NCBI GenBank assembly: GCA_023663025.1
Contig: JAMPIC010000001.1
Span: 41,021-74,239 of the forward strand
DNA length: 33,219 nt
Direction: 5' to 3'
Source: Prevotella sp.
GTDB lineage: Bacteria; Bacillota; Clostridia; Oscillospirales; Ruminococcaceae
Part shown: positions 24,264-31,847 of the stretch, in pieces
Numbering within the stretch: the first letter of the stretch is position 1
Layout of the letters: the number at the start of each line of letters is the position of its first letter
Made by a program: the position numbers and the translations under genes
The notes under the pieces: generated by a model
What the model was told of the DNA's origin: nothing
What the model saw: only the letters and a program-made list of their open reading frames with translations
Database searches by the model: none

Positions 24264-25217
24264 ATGGCAAAAAAAGGAACAAAAATTGCCCTTACATATT
24301 TTATCACGATAATTGTTACACTTATTATTATAGGCGGGATATGCTTCATGCTTTTCCGCTATCTTACCGAACCCGGAGAACCTCAGGAAACTGCCGTTCC
24401 GGATATCGAGCGGCTTGTTTCGGACGAGTATGTCCCGTCGGCTTCGGACAGCAAAACCACGCTGTTTATCTTCGATTCGGAAAAACGGCTGAGCGGATGC
24501 TGCTTTATGATAGTCCGCATGATAGCGGACGAGCAGAGACTTGTGGTAATGCCAATTCCCGCCGATACCTGCGCCAAAGTGAACGGCACCGAGGACAGTC
24601 TGTACGAATTTTACCGCAGGGGAGGCGCACCGCAGGCCGTTTCCGCGGCGGAAAACGCCGTGGGCGTAACCGTGGACTACTATATGAAGCTGAACAACGA
24701 AAGCTTCTCCGCGCTTGTGGATATATTCGGCGGAGTGGACTTCGACGTTCCGTACAATCTGATATATTCCAATCCCGACACAGGCGAGGAAACCATTATA
24801 CGAGAGGGAACGTCCTATCTCGATTCGGATACGCTGAGAAAGGTAGTGACATATCCTCTGTACAGCTCCGGCGAGGAGTACCGCGCCAAAATAGCGGGGG
24901 TTCTGATCAACGACCTTATCAACCGAAATATAGACGAAAGCTTCTCAAACCATGTGGACGACTATTTCAGCGCGGTAATAAATTCCACTGCGGAGACAAA
25001 TTTTACCGCTTACGATTATGAGGAGCAGTCCGCCGCGATGAAGTACGTCGCTTCAAGCGACGGCAGAGTATCGCAGCTTGTGACGGTTACGGGGGCTTAC
25101 AACGAAAACGGACTTTTTGTGCTTGACGAAAATTTCCTGAAATCTCTTACCGAGCGCTTCAAGCTGTACGAGCCGGACAGCGGCGAGACCGTGACAAGCC
25201 TTATGGCGGTAGAATAA
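24264..25217 (+). CDS. LytR-CpsA-Psr (LCP)-like membrane protein with altered active-site residues
   Basis: 317 residues from ATG 24264 (AAAGGAAA upstream; an ATG at 24246 is ignored). One membrane helix (residues about 9-31) precedes an outside domain that follows LCP topology: FMIVRMIADEQRLVVMPIPADTCAKVNG, then SLYEFYRRGGAPQAVSAAENAVGVTVDYYMKLNNESFSALVDIFGGVDFDVP and TLRKVVTYP. LCP enzymes attach teichoic acids or polysaccharides to peptidoglycan. The usual Asp-rich DSR/RSD and PRDT motifs are changed (PADT; no RxDT), and the terminal RxRH-type region is not evident. It may be a non-catalytic or divergent member. Confidence 0.7.
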   Translation: MAKKGTKIALTYFITIIVTLIIIGGICFMLFRYLTEPGEPQETAVPDIERLVSDEYVPSASDSKTTLFIFDSEKRLSGCCFMIVRMIADEQRLVVMPIPADTCAKVNGTEDSLYEFYRRGGAPQAVSAAENAVGVTVDYYMKLNNESFSALVDIFGGVDFDVPYNLIYSNPDTGEETIIREGTSYLDSDTLRKVVTYPLYSSGEEYRAKIAGVLINDLINRNIDESFSNHVDDYFSAVINSTAETNFTAYDYEEQSAAMKYVASSDGRVSQLVTVTGAYNENGLFVLDENFLKSLTERFKLYEPDSGETVTSLMAVE

Positions 25218-25525
25218 CGGCGCAGCGGTTCGCGGCTTTGCACATTAAAGGAACGGGAATATTTTCCTTACGCGCCTGCCGCGTTTGCGGCAAAGGAACG
25301 GTCTTTTGAATAAAATAAAATTTTCTGCGGATAATATTCTCGGAAGTACATCTTTCGGGAGTATTTTCTTTTTACCGTTTCTGTAGGCAGCGCCGGGTTT
25401 GCCGCTGTCTGAGCGCGGTATTCTTCGCCGGCTTGCGCCGACGTCGGATAAAGCTGCGGAAGATTTTGTTTTCCTTTGTTTATCGGAACGCCGCGCCGAT
25501 GCCGGCATTGAAAGGAAGGATTGAA
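25218..25525. other. Intergenic stretch with no clear gene
   Basis: 308 bases between the LCP-like and DUF378 genes. Short frames on both strands have no ribosome binding site or family pattern. It is rich in small GC palindromic bits and AT tracts, with no clear promoter; only the ribosome binding site AAAGGAAGG at its end is functional to the eye. Confidence 0.6.
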
Positions 25526-25735
25526 ATGTTTGATAAAATCGCACTTGCGCTTCTTGTCGTAGGCGGTCTTAACTGGGGTCTTGTGGGAATATTCAGCTTT
25601 GACCTTGTGGCTTGGCTGTTCGGCGGAACAGGCGCGATCCTCAGCAGAGTGGTGTATGTGCTTGTAGCCCTTGCGGCGATATGGTGCATAACGCTTCTTT
25701 TCAGACGCGACAGTCTGGCTGAAAGCAGAACTTGA
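25526..25735 (+). CDS. DUF378 small membrane protein
   Basis: 69 residues with two membrane helices: MFDKIALALLVVGGLNWGLVGIF and a second ending VALAAIWCITLLF. The N-terminal LVVGGLNWGLVG motif is the DUF378 (YuzA-like) signature. Function is unknown. AAAGGAAGG lies six bases before the ATG. A hairpin terminator follows at once. Confidence 0.92.
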   Translation: MFDKIALALLVVGGLNWGLVGIFSFDLVAWLFGGTGAILSRVVYVLVALAAIWCITLLFRRDSLAESRT

Positions 25736-25743
25736 CGAAACGA

Positions 25744-25776
25744 AAACGCTCAAAGCCAAGACGGTTTTGAGCGTTT
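25744..25776 (+). terminator. Terminator after the DUF378 gene
   Basis: AAACGCTCAAA (about 25744-25754) pairs with TTTGAGCGTTT (about 25766-25776), followed by CGCTTTTGC; the T-run is short. Confidence 0.75.
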
Positions 25777-25898
25777 CGCTTTTGCGGATACGTCGGGATA
25801 ATAGTCCATATCATAAAAGCGGAAGCAGTCCCGCGCGCAATGACCTTTCGGAGCGGTCGGTATTTCGGGCGTCCCACATTCTTCATAATGCTTTCCCC

Positions 25899-26243
25899 TT
25901 AATCTGCGGATTTTTTTCCGCGCCTTTTTTCTTCGGGAGGCTTGCTCCATATGCCGAGATCGGGCGGCAGGAACTTATGCTCTTTCAGCCAGATCCCGAC
26001 CTGCTCCTCTACCCAATCGCAGGCGGCGCGGTATCCGTCGCGGGTTATGTCGAACTCGGCTTCGGAAACCGTTTCCGATTTTTCAAAGCAGTTTATGCCG
26101 TACCACACCTGAGCGAGCAGTTTTTCTTTCGGGGTAAAACGGAAATTGAAATCGTCCCGGGCTGTTCCCCGTTTGTTTCCGCTGTATTTTCCTCCCATCT
26201 CGAAATACTCAAATTCCGGTATTTTAAACGCTTTTTCCGCCAT
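25899..26243 (-). CDS. Hypothetical small protein (114 residues)
   Basis: Starts MAEKAFKIPEFEYFEMGGKYSGN with AAGGA eight bases before the ATG at 26243. It is a soluble, aromatic-rich protein with the central FNFRFTPKEKLLAQVWYGINCFEKSETVSEAEFDITRDGYRAACDWVEEQ and a basic C terminus (PPEEKRRGKKSAD). No family is recognised. The base composition and good ribosome binding site favour a real gene. Downstream, the +1 frame of the same strand (25750-25890) continues with a Cys-containing, natural-looking peptide, so the original gene may once have been longer or overlapped by another. Confidence 0.6.
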   Translation of the reverse strand: MAEKAFKIPEFEYFEMGGKYSGNKRGTARDDFNFRFTPKEKLLAQVWYGINCFEKSETVSEAEFDITRDGYRAACDWVEEQVGIWLKEHKFLPPDLGIWSKPPEEKRRGKKSAD

Positions 26244-26362
26244 ATGATCAGTCCTTACACAATTATTGCATAAATTATACCACATTTGAAACGATCATTC
26301 AATACCGTTTTTTGCCGAAAGCCGCAATTTCCGCAAAAAATAAAAATTTTTTCAAAAATCTA

Positions 26363-26391
26363 TTGACAACCGCCGAAATCTCTGTTATAAT
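26363..26391 (+). promoter_or_regulatory. Consensus promoter of tRNA-Ser
   Basis: TTGACA (26363-26368), 17 bases, TATAAT (26386-26391). The leader up to the tRNA is about 70 bases and holds a hairpin. Confidence 0.9.
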
Positions 26392-26404
26392 AATTAAGTC
26401 ATTC

Positions 26405-26447
26405 GGAAGCGGTGAATTGGTTTGTGAACTTCCAATTTCAGGTTTCC
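26405..26447 (+). other. Hairpin in the tRNA-Ser 5' leader
   Basis: GGAA pairs with TTCC at the base, and TGAATTGG pairs with CCAATTTCA (one bulge) above an internal loop. It is unusually elaborate for the part removed by RNase P. Confidence 0.5.
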
Positions 26448-26465
26448 GACCTTTGATCGCCAAAC

Positions 26466-26558
26466 GGAGAAGTCGCCTAGCCCGGTTTATGGCGCACGAC
26501 TGGAACTCGTGTATGGGTTGATAGCTCATCGAGGGTTCGAATCCCTCCTTCTCCGCCA
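26466..26558 (+). tRNA. tRNA-Ser (anticodon GGA)
   Basis: 93 bases with CCA encoded. The acceptor strand GGAGAAG pairs with CTTCTCC; the anticodon arm is CACGA/CTGGAAC/TCGTG with anticodon GGA; a long variable arm is present (TATGGGTTGATAGCTCAT), as expected for a class II tRNA; the T arm is GAGGGTTCGAATCCCTC. The discriminator is G. Confidence 0.96.
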
Positions 26559-26762
26559 GCGGGGTGTCCCCGCCGCCGGAAAAGCTTCTGTAGAAATACG
26601 GGAGCTTTTTTCTTTGTTATTTTCAGGAAAATCTTTTTTTCCTATACAAACACAGCGGGTGCCCCCGCTGCCGGAAAAGCTTCTGTAGAAATACGAGAGT
26701 TTTTTCTTTTGTTATTTTCAGGAAAATCTTTTTTTCTGTACAAACACAGTGCGCGTCGCCGC
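26557..26762 (+). repeat. Two imperfect 95-bp tandem repeats downstream of tRNA-Ser
   Basis: Unit 1 begins at 26557 in the tRNA CCA end; unit 2 begins at about 26653. Both contain CAGCGGGG-like hairpins, GCCGGAAAAGCTTCTGTAGAA, an AGCT/T-run terminator and TTATTTTCAGGAAAATC. Differences are single bases. A third, degraded start may follow at about 26747 (CAGTGCGCGTCGCCGCAGCAG). Confidence 0.85.
26580..26612 (+). terminator. Terminator of tRNA-Ser, first of two copies
   Basis: AAAAGCT (26580-26586) pairs with AGCTTTT (26603-26609), followed by more T. The copy in repeat unit 2 (about 26675-26707) keeps the stem through a G-U pair. Confidence 0.7.
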
Positions 26763-26820
26763 AGCAGTGAAACAAATTTCAACAAGTCTTTTAATAATCT
26801 TTCGTAATGGCTTCACACAA

Positions 26821-26848
26821 TTTACACATAAGCGCGTTATTATATAAC
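26821..26848 (+). promoter_or_regulatory. Probable htrA promoter
   Basis: TTTACA (26821-26826), 16 bases, TATAAC (26843-26848), about 60 bases before the ATG. Confidence 0.5.
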
Positions 26849-26910
26849 CGTAATCAAAAAACAGACCGTCCGCACATATGGGACGGAATTGCTGAAAGGC
26901 GGTTTTATTT

Positions 26911-28251
26911 ATGTATGAAGATAACAATAACTATACTTACAGTTCCAATTACTCCCCCGAGCCGGAGCCTAAGAAAAGCGGAACGGGCAAAATAATCGCA
27001 GCCGTTCTCGCAGTCGTACTTGTGGGAGGCGCTTCCGGTTTCGGCGGAGCTTATCTGGCAAACAATATGTCCGCAGGCAGCGTTTCCTCGGCGGCGGAAG
27101 AAACCTCCGAACCCGAACGCGGCAAAACTTCCTCCGAAACCATCCAGACCGTGACCGCCGCTCCGCAGAATTCAAACGGGGACAGCGACACGTCTTTGGG
27201 AAATCTTCTCAACATCGACACTGCCAATGCGGACAGCGTTTCCGACGAAGAAGTCATTCAGAGAGCCACGCCCTCGGTAACGCTGATAACCTCCGAATTT
27301 GCCCAATCCGGTACGGGTACGGGCACCGGCATCGTGCTTTCCTCCGACGGCTATATAATCACCAATTGGCACGTTATAGAAACTTCTTACCAGACATGGC
27401 AGAACAGCGGAAACAGCAATCCTTTCGACAATCCGTTCAGCTTTTTCGGCGGCGGGTATGAGCCGGTCACCAAAACGGAGCAGGCTGCCGAAGTTACCGT
27501 TACCCTGTACGACGGCTCGGAACACAAGGCTGAGATCGTGGGCAGCGATGAGAATACAGACCTTGCCCTTCTGAAAATCGACGCGGACGGTCTTATTCCT
27601 GCGGTTCTCGGAAACAGCGACGAACTTAAACTGGGCGAAAGAGCGCTCACCCTCGGCTATCCCCTCGGTCTGGGACTTTCCGCTTCGGGCGGCATGATAT
27701 CCGGTCTTGAAAAGGAAGTCACCGCCGAGCTTTCCGGCGGCGGAACGGTCACTATGACCCTTATCCAGACGGACGCTTCCATCAACCCCGGCAACTCGGG
27801 CGGTCCTCTTCTTAACGGCAAGGGCGAGGTTATCGGCATAACCTCCTCCAAAATCGCCAGCAGCAGCATTGAGGGTATCGGTTTTGCTATCCCCATAAGC
27901 GACGCCATGCCTATTTTTGACGACCTTATGAACAAGGGTTACGTCGCTACGCCGAAGATCGGCATTTCCGGAACAACTATAACGTCGGCGTCAAAGCGTT
28001 ACTACAATCTTCCCGTGGATTCGGGCGTGCTTGTCGCTTCTGTTGAAGAAGGTTCCTGCGCCGATATCGCCGGTATAGAGGAGGGCGACGTTATCGTTGC
28101 CGCCGACGGCAAGGATATCGTTGATATGGACGCTCTTATAGCAGTTAAAAATTCCCACAAGCCCGGAGATACCATGACGGTAACGCTTGCAAGAAGCGAC
28201 GGAAATATCGATATTGAGATAATTCTCGATGAAACTCCCAAAGATGAATAA
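26911..28251 (+). CDS. htrA: HtrA/DegP-type membrane serine protease with PDZ domain
   Basis: 446 residues. A cytosolic, Tyr/Pro-rich start (MYEDNNNYTYSSNYSPEPEPKK) and one membrane helix (about 29-52) are followed by a Ser-rich linker and the trypsin-like domain with a complete triad: His in TNWHVIE, Asp in ENTDLALLK and Ser in PGNSGGPLL. A C-terminal PDZ domain (VLVASVEEGSCADIAGIEEGDVIVAADGK) presents substrates. It acts outside the membrane in protein quality control, and members are often stress-induced. An insertion with Phe/Gly (NSNPFDNPFSFFGGG) sits in the protease domain's early loop, as in other Firmicutes HtrAs. Confidence 0.95.
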   Translation: MYEDNNNYTYSSNYSPEPEPKKSGTGKIIAAVLAVVLVGGASGFGGAYLANNMSAGSVSSAAEETSEPERGKTSSETIQTVTAAPQNSNGDSDTSLGNLLNIDTANADSVSDEEVIQRATPSVTLITSEFAQSGTGTGTGIVLSSDGYIITNWHVIETSYQTWQNSGNSNPFDNPFSFFGGGYEPVTKTEQAAEVTVTLYDGSEHKAEIVGSDENTDLALLKIDADGLIPAVLGNSDELKLGERALTLGYPLGLGLSASGGMISGLEKEVTAELSGGGTVTMTLIQTDASINPGNSGGPLLNGKGEVIGITSSKIASSSIEGIGFAIPISDAMPIFDDLMNKGYVATPKIGISGTTITSASKRYYNLPVDSGVLVASVEEGSCADIAGIEEGDVIVAADGKDIVDMDALIAVKNSHKPGDTMTVTLARSDGNIDIEIILDETPKDE

Positions 28252-28343
28252 AGCTTGTTCGGCTCTTTCTTTATAATCGGCGCAATGCGGCTTCGAGCCG
28301 TGCGGAATATGTCCGGTAAGCGCGGATCTTTCGTCCTCAATTC

Positions 28344-28379
28344 AAAAACGGCACTGTCTGTCAAAACAGCGCCGTTTTT
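28344..28379. terminator. Bidirectional terminator between htrA and the alpha/beta hydrolase
   Basis: AAAAACGGCACTGT (28344-28357) pairs with ACAGCGCCGTTTTT (28366-28379) with one A-C mismatch, and has A and T tracts on both flanks. Confidence 0.9.
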
Positions 28380-28393
28380 TTATTCCGCTTAAT

Positions 28394-29314
28394 TTATTGT
28401 TTGTTCAACACGCCTTGAAACCACCGAATCCTTCTTTCCATTGCCTCCGACACAATTCCGCTTTCAAGCGCCGTTTCAAAGCCGTGGCACGCGCCTTTCA
28501 CTTCATATAGGTCTGTAATGACGCCTTCCGACCGCAGTCTGTCCGCAAAGGCAGTTCCCTCGTCGCGAAGGCAATCAAATTCCGCCGTTTCAATATAAGT
28601 ATTCGGAAAATGTTCCAATGATTTTGCCTCTATTGGCGACGCATACTGAATTTGTTCCGGCTCTTTATCCCCTAAATACGCTCGCCAAAACATTTTTGTC
28701 CGCTTCGCGTCCCAAATGGGAGTATCCGTGAACGTCTTCATTGAGTTTGTTATCATACGCCTATCCGTGACCGGATATATAAGCATCGCCCCCAAAGGGG
28801 AGAGACGGTCTCTGTCCCATAGCATTAACGTAACGGCAGCAGCCAGATTCCCGCCCGCGCTGTCGCCTGCCACAATTATTTTGTTCCTGTCTATTTCTAA
28901 CATATCATCATTATCAAGCACCCATTTATAGGTGCAATAGCAGTCCTCAACAGCAACGGGAAATTTATTTTTAGGCAATAATCTGTAATCGGCGAACACC
29001 ACCTTGCACTTTGCTTTCTCCGCGTACCATTTGGCAATTCGGTAATGCGCTTTTGAAGCTTTTAACAAAAGTCCTCCGCCGTGGTAAAATATGATACACG
29101 GAAGAACACCGCTGCGTCCCTGCGGTTCAATAGTAAGCGTGGAAAGCTCCGCGTTCTCATATCCCGGAGTTACATATTTATTAACGGTAACCTTATCATC
29201 CGATGTGCATACGGATAATTTCATCGCAGCATTCACAACAGGGTATAAATATATGTTTGACGGCGCTTTATTTCTTGCTATTTTCTGTAATCCTCCGTCT
29301 ATTTTGTATTTCAT
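28394..29314 (-). CDS. HSL-family alpha/beta hydrolase (esterase)
   Basis: 306 residues. The hormone-sensitive-lipase group motifs are present: the oxyanion motif YHGGG, nucleophile GDSAGG, Asp in AEFDCLRDEG and His in GACHGFE. No signal peptide, so it is a cytosolic carboxylesterase; the substrate is unknown. The gene is visibly richer in A/T and uses AAT/AAA/TTT codons more than its neighbours, which may reflect later acquisition. It is single, with a terminator after the stop and a 270-base AT-rich upstream gap shared with the tRNA-Pro promoter. Confidence 0.92.
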   Translation of the reverse strand: MKYKIDGGLQKIARNKAPSNIYLYPVVNAAMKLSVCTSDDKVTVNKYVTPGYENAELSTLTIEPQGRSGVLPCIIFYHGGGLLLKASKAHYRIAKWYAEKAKCKVVFADYRLLPKNKFPVAVEDCYCTYKWVLDNDDMLEIDRNKIIVAGDSAGGNLAAAVTLMLWDRDRLSPLGAMLIYPVTDRRMITNSMKTFTDTPIWDAKRTKMFWRAYLGDKEPEQIQYASPIEAKSLEHFPNTYIETAEFDCLRDEGTAFADRLRSEGVITDLYEVKGACHGFETALESGIVSEAMERRIRWFQGVLNKQ

Positions 29315-29524
29315 CGCATCAGCTCCTTATAACCGCATGGAAAATATATTCGGCTGTACTTATCAATTCGTGAATTTCAAGATCGGGATTACGCTTGCGG
29401 TATATTTTCCGCGAATGACTTTATTCTATCACATTTTCGTCTTTCTTTCAACCCCTTTATCTGCTTTTGCCAAATTTCTATTGCGGCACGACACCTCTGT
29501 TTTTTCAAAATTTTAAAAAAAGTC

Positions 29525-29553
29525 TTTACAAACTGAATTTTTTATGGTATAAT
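29525..29553 (+). promoter_or_regulatory. Promoter of tRNA-Pro
   Basis: TTTACA (29525-29530), 17 bases, TATAAT (29548-29553), 28 bases before the tRNA. Confidence 0.85.
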
Positions 29554-29581
29554 ATTTTATGTTCCGGCGTCAATAATATTA

Positions 29582-29658
29582 CGAGGTGTGGCTCAGTTTG
29601 GTAGAGCGCTGCGTTCGGGACGCAGAGGCCGTGGGTTCGAGTCCCGTCACCTCGACCA
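29582..29658 (+). tRNA. tRNA-Pro (anticodon CGG)
   Basis: 77 bases with CCA encoded. CGAGGTG pairs with CACCTCG; anticodon arm CTGCG/TTCGGGA/CGCAG; T arm GTGGGTTCGAGTCCCGT. Its 3' end faces the decayed prophage, making it the natural candidate integration site. Confidence 0.96.
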
Positions 29659-29663
29659 GTTAA

Positions 29664-29705
29664 AAAAGTCCGCAAATGCGTTATCTAAACGGTTTGCGGA
29701 CTTTT
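29664..29705 (+). terminator. Terminator after tRNA-Pro
   Basis: AAAAGTCCGCAAA (29664-29676) pairs with TTTGCGGACTTTT (29693-29705), a 13-bp stem ending in T. Confidence 0.9.
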
Positions 29706-29771
29706 ACTTTCCTTTTTTATCATCACAAAAATACTGTAAAAGCAGTAGAAATATTATGAAAAAGCGCAGAT

Positions 29772-29796
29772 ATGCGGGTCAAAATGCGGGTCAAAA
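29772..29796 (+). repeat. Tandem 12-base repeat, possible integrase C-terminal tail
   Basis: ATGCGGGTCAAA occurs twice in direct succession. In one plus-strand frame it reads KCGSKCGSK-like, a pattern I associate with the C-terminal ends of some Clostridia tyrosine recombinases. Together with its place just inside tRNA-Pro it may be all that is left of the prophage integrase. Confidence 0.35.
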
Positions 29797-29828
29797 TATC
29801 CCCGCAGACAACCGCCCCGCGGGGATAT
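29796..29828 (-). terminator. Terminator of the right prophage
   Basis: ATATCCCCGC (29796-29805) pairs with GCGGGGATAT (29819-29828). On the minus strand the stem is followed by TTTTGACC. It lies just after the holin stop. Confidence 0.75.
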
Positions 29829-29832
29829 AACT

Positions 29833-30120
29833 TTATTTTTCCTTATTTTTAACCTGCTCCAGCACATCAAGCAGCTTAGGCGGATAGGGCAAACCCAGCT
29901 TACCCGTGTTCTCCAGCAAGGATATAACCTCGTTCGCCGCGTAGAAAATAATCGTGATATTCCGCAGACCCGCGCCGCCGATGATCTGAACGTCAAGCAC
30001 GTTAGCGACCGCGACAATTATCAGCATAAGCAAAGCTTTGTACAGACCGTCGAACTTACCGATAAGGAATCCCGCAACGCCGATAATACCGCTGATAATG
30101 CTTTTAAAAACGTTGTTCAC
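29833..30120 (-). CDS. Phage holin
   Basis: 95 residues from GTG 30120, after GGAGG. Hydrophobic segments at residues about 5-25, 28-45 and 50-70 and a charged C terminus (EQVKNKEK) are typical of the phage lysis holin family found in Firmicutes (FDGLYKALLMLIIVAVANVLDV). It would form the membrane pore that releases the endolysin. It is the only gene of this prophage that looks complete; its partner endolysin, immediately upstream, is a remnant. Confidence 0.85.
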   Translation of the reverse strand: MNNVFKSIISGIIGVAGFLIGKFDGLYKALLMLIIVAVANVLDVQIIGGAGLRNITIIFYAANEVISLLENTGKLGLPYPPKLLDVLEQVKNKEK

Positions 30121-30131
30121 GGTAACGCCTC

Positions 30132-30277
30132 CTATCCCTTTTTCTGAATAACGGACATACCCATCTGCTCGCAGGCGGATTTTACAGTCCCCGCCTTAGT
30201 CGTTGGCGTAGCTGAAGTGATACGCGCCGACAGGTATTCCGAGCCGTTTGCACTCGCTGTAGTTCCGTTCAAATTTA
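30132..30277 (-). pseudogene. Remnant of a GH25 lysozyme (phage endolysin)
   Basis: One frame reads TDKFERNYSECKRLGIPVGAYHFSYAND then stop (30196). DxxFxxNxxxxKxxGxPVGxYHxSYA is a hallmark of GH25 muramidases, in the middle of that domain. A shifted frame continues to 30132, ending SACEQMGMSVIQKKG. The N-terminal catalytic part and most of the C-terminal part are missing, and the first fragment overlaps the end of the Gp37-like gene in another frame. The whole gene is thus about 50 codons out of some 200 or more. Confidence 0.6.
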
Positions 30278-31417
30278 TCAGTTAATGCCCAGTTCAAGGC
30301 ATGACAAACGAAATTCAAAGTCAAGATCGATCACCGACCGCAAAGGTTCTCCAAGGGTGACGGAAACGGTTTTCGTTCCGTTTTCAAAGACCTCCCGCAC
30401 CTCTGCGATCTGCACCCTATACGCCTGTTTGCGCTTGCTGTCATTGACGGTGACATAATCGCCGACCTGCCATTCACTGCGGTATCCGTCCCCGACAGCC
30501 TCGCATTCAAAGCTTTCGGAGAACGGCGCGTATGCCTCCTCGCAAGCTGCTTTGAGCTGAGCGCGGCAAAGCGGGTAATTGACATATTCTCCGGTTCTGT
30601 ACTGACCGCTTTCATCTGTCAGGAAGCCGCCGTTCCCGTCCGGTACCGCCAGACTGTCCGTCGGAGCCTCAATTTTCAGCGCAAGCACCGTCAGACCCAG
30701 CCCATTCGCCTCGGCGTCGCCCACAGTATAATGCAGATATTCTTCCTTGCCCTCATAAATCTTTGCTCCGTAAGGGATCAGAGCCGTACCCTCGACGCGG
30801 TTGTAACAGCCGACCTCCGAATATTCATACCGCTGACTTGTAAGATTTCCGTCCTCGATATCAAAAATAATATGGGTATTAGCCGTCTGTTCCGCGCTTC
30901 TGTCCGCAACGGGACGGACACGGCAGTACAGCTTTCTGTTCTCCGCGTCAAAATCAACGTACAGACGCTTGTCCGCAAGACCAAGCTGTTCACGGGCAAG
31001 CTCCCCCAGATTTCTGAACCATCCCGCGCCCGTTGCCATAATAACATCGAAATCATCTTCCGAAGCAATATCAATATGCATTTTCCGAAAACCGTACTGC
31101 CTGCCGTTCTCCGCAGCCTTTGATTTCAGAGACGCGATAAACGTACCGTCGTAACTGTCGGTGCAGCGTTTGTCAAGCAGCCCGTCCGTCGAATCGCCCG
31201 ATACGATCAGCACATCTCCCGACTCGTCATACTGCTCAATGACCGACTTTATAAATACAGCCTCTTTCACGTCGGGACGGTATATGTACCGCTGTTTCCG
31301 CAAAAGCCGTATATTGTTTTCTGTCATGGGAGCTTTCAGTTCAAACCCGCCCGCCGCCGAATGTCTGACCGTCCATACCAGCGACGCGAACGTATCGGCA
31401 ATACCCAGCTCCCGCAA
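30278..31417 (-). pseudogene. Gp37-like phage tail protein, N terminus clipped
   Basis: 379 codons. It matches the siphovirus ReqiPepy6 Gp37-like family: TFASLVWTVRHSAAGGFELKAP near the start, LIVSGDSTDGLLDKR, VMATGAGWFRNLGELAREQLGL and a C-terminal YRSEWQVGDYVTV...VSVTLGEPL. The family normally begins with about ten more residues; here the frame upstream reads LYL then reaches a stop seven codons before the TTG, with no ATG or GTG, and the region lies inside the end of the distal-tail gene. The last residues (FRLSCLELGIN) also look unrelated to the family end. Translation, if any, would start at TTG 31417. Confidence 0.7.
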
Positions 31418-31835
31418 GTATAACGCTGTTTTCCCCGCTTACACGCCAGTACGGATCGGGACATACAAAAGATATCTGCGTAACCATCGGTCGGACGTTC
31501 GGCGGAGTATCAATATTTTCCGCGTAACCGTCAATGTAATAATCTATATTGTCTGTTATGTATCTTATCCTTACCGTATCCTTATGTCCGAGAATTTTCA
31601 TCAGCCTGTTTTTATAAGCTTCATGTTTCCATGCCGATCCTATGTACCTGACGATCAGAGAAATATTCCGTTCCTTTAGTCTGCCGCTTTGAAACCTCGA
31701 CCCGTCGGAGCCGTACATATCGGACGTGCTGACGGTGTTTTCAAAGCTTATCCCGCTTATCTTTACAATGCGGATACCCTTGCCGCCGTACAGCTCGACC
31801 TGCTCTCCGTTTGAGGATAAAATCAGTTTATGCAT
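31341..31835 (-). pseudogene. Distal tail protein (Dit), truncated
   Basis: 164 codons from ATG 31835, with AGGAGG before it. The N-terminal domain is intact: GIRIVKISGISFENTVSTSDMYGSDGSRFQSGRLKERNISL through TQISFVCPDPYWR, the typical end of the ring-forming domain. Full-length relatives have a further galectin-like domain of about 100 residues. Here the frame runs out in 25 unrelated residues that are the Gp37-like gene read in another frame, so the C-terminal domain has been deleted. Confidence 0.7.
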
Positions 31836-31847
31836 ACTGCCCGCCTC

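Noticed and set aside
25245..25759. Minus-strand frames over the DUF378 gene and its upstream gap
   Set aside because: Basic low-complexity products without ribosome binding sites; the opposite strand encodes a recognisable DUF378 protein.
26557..26762. CRISPR-like array after tRNA-Ser
   Set aside because: Only two near-identical 95-base units without distinct spacers; it is a simple tandem duplication.
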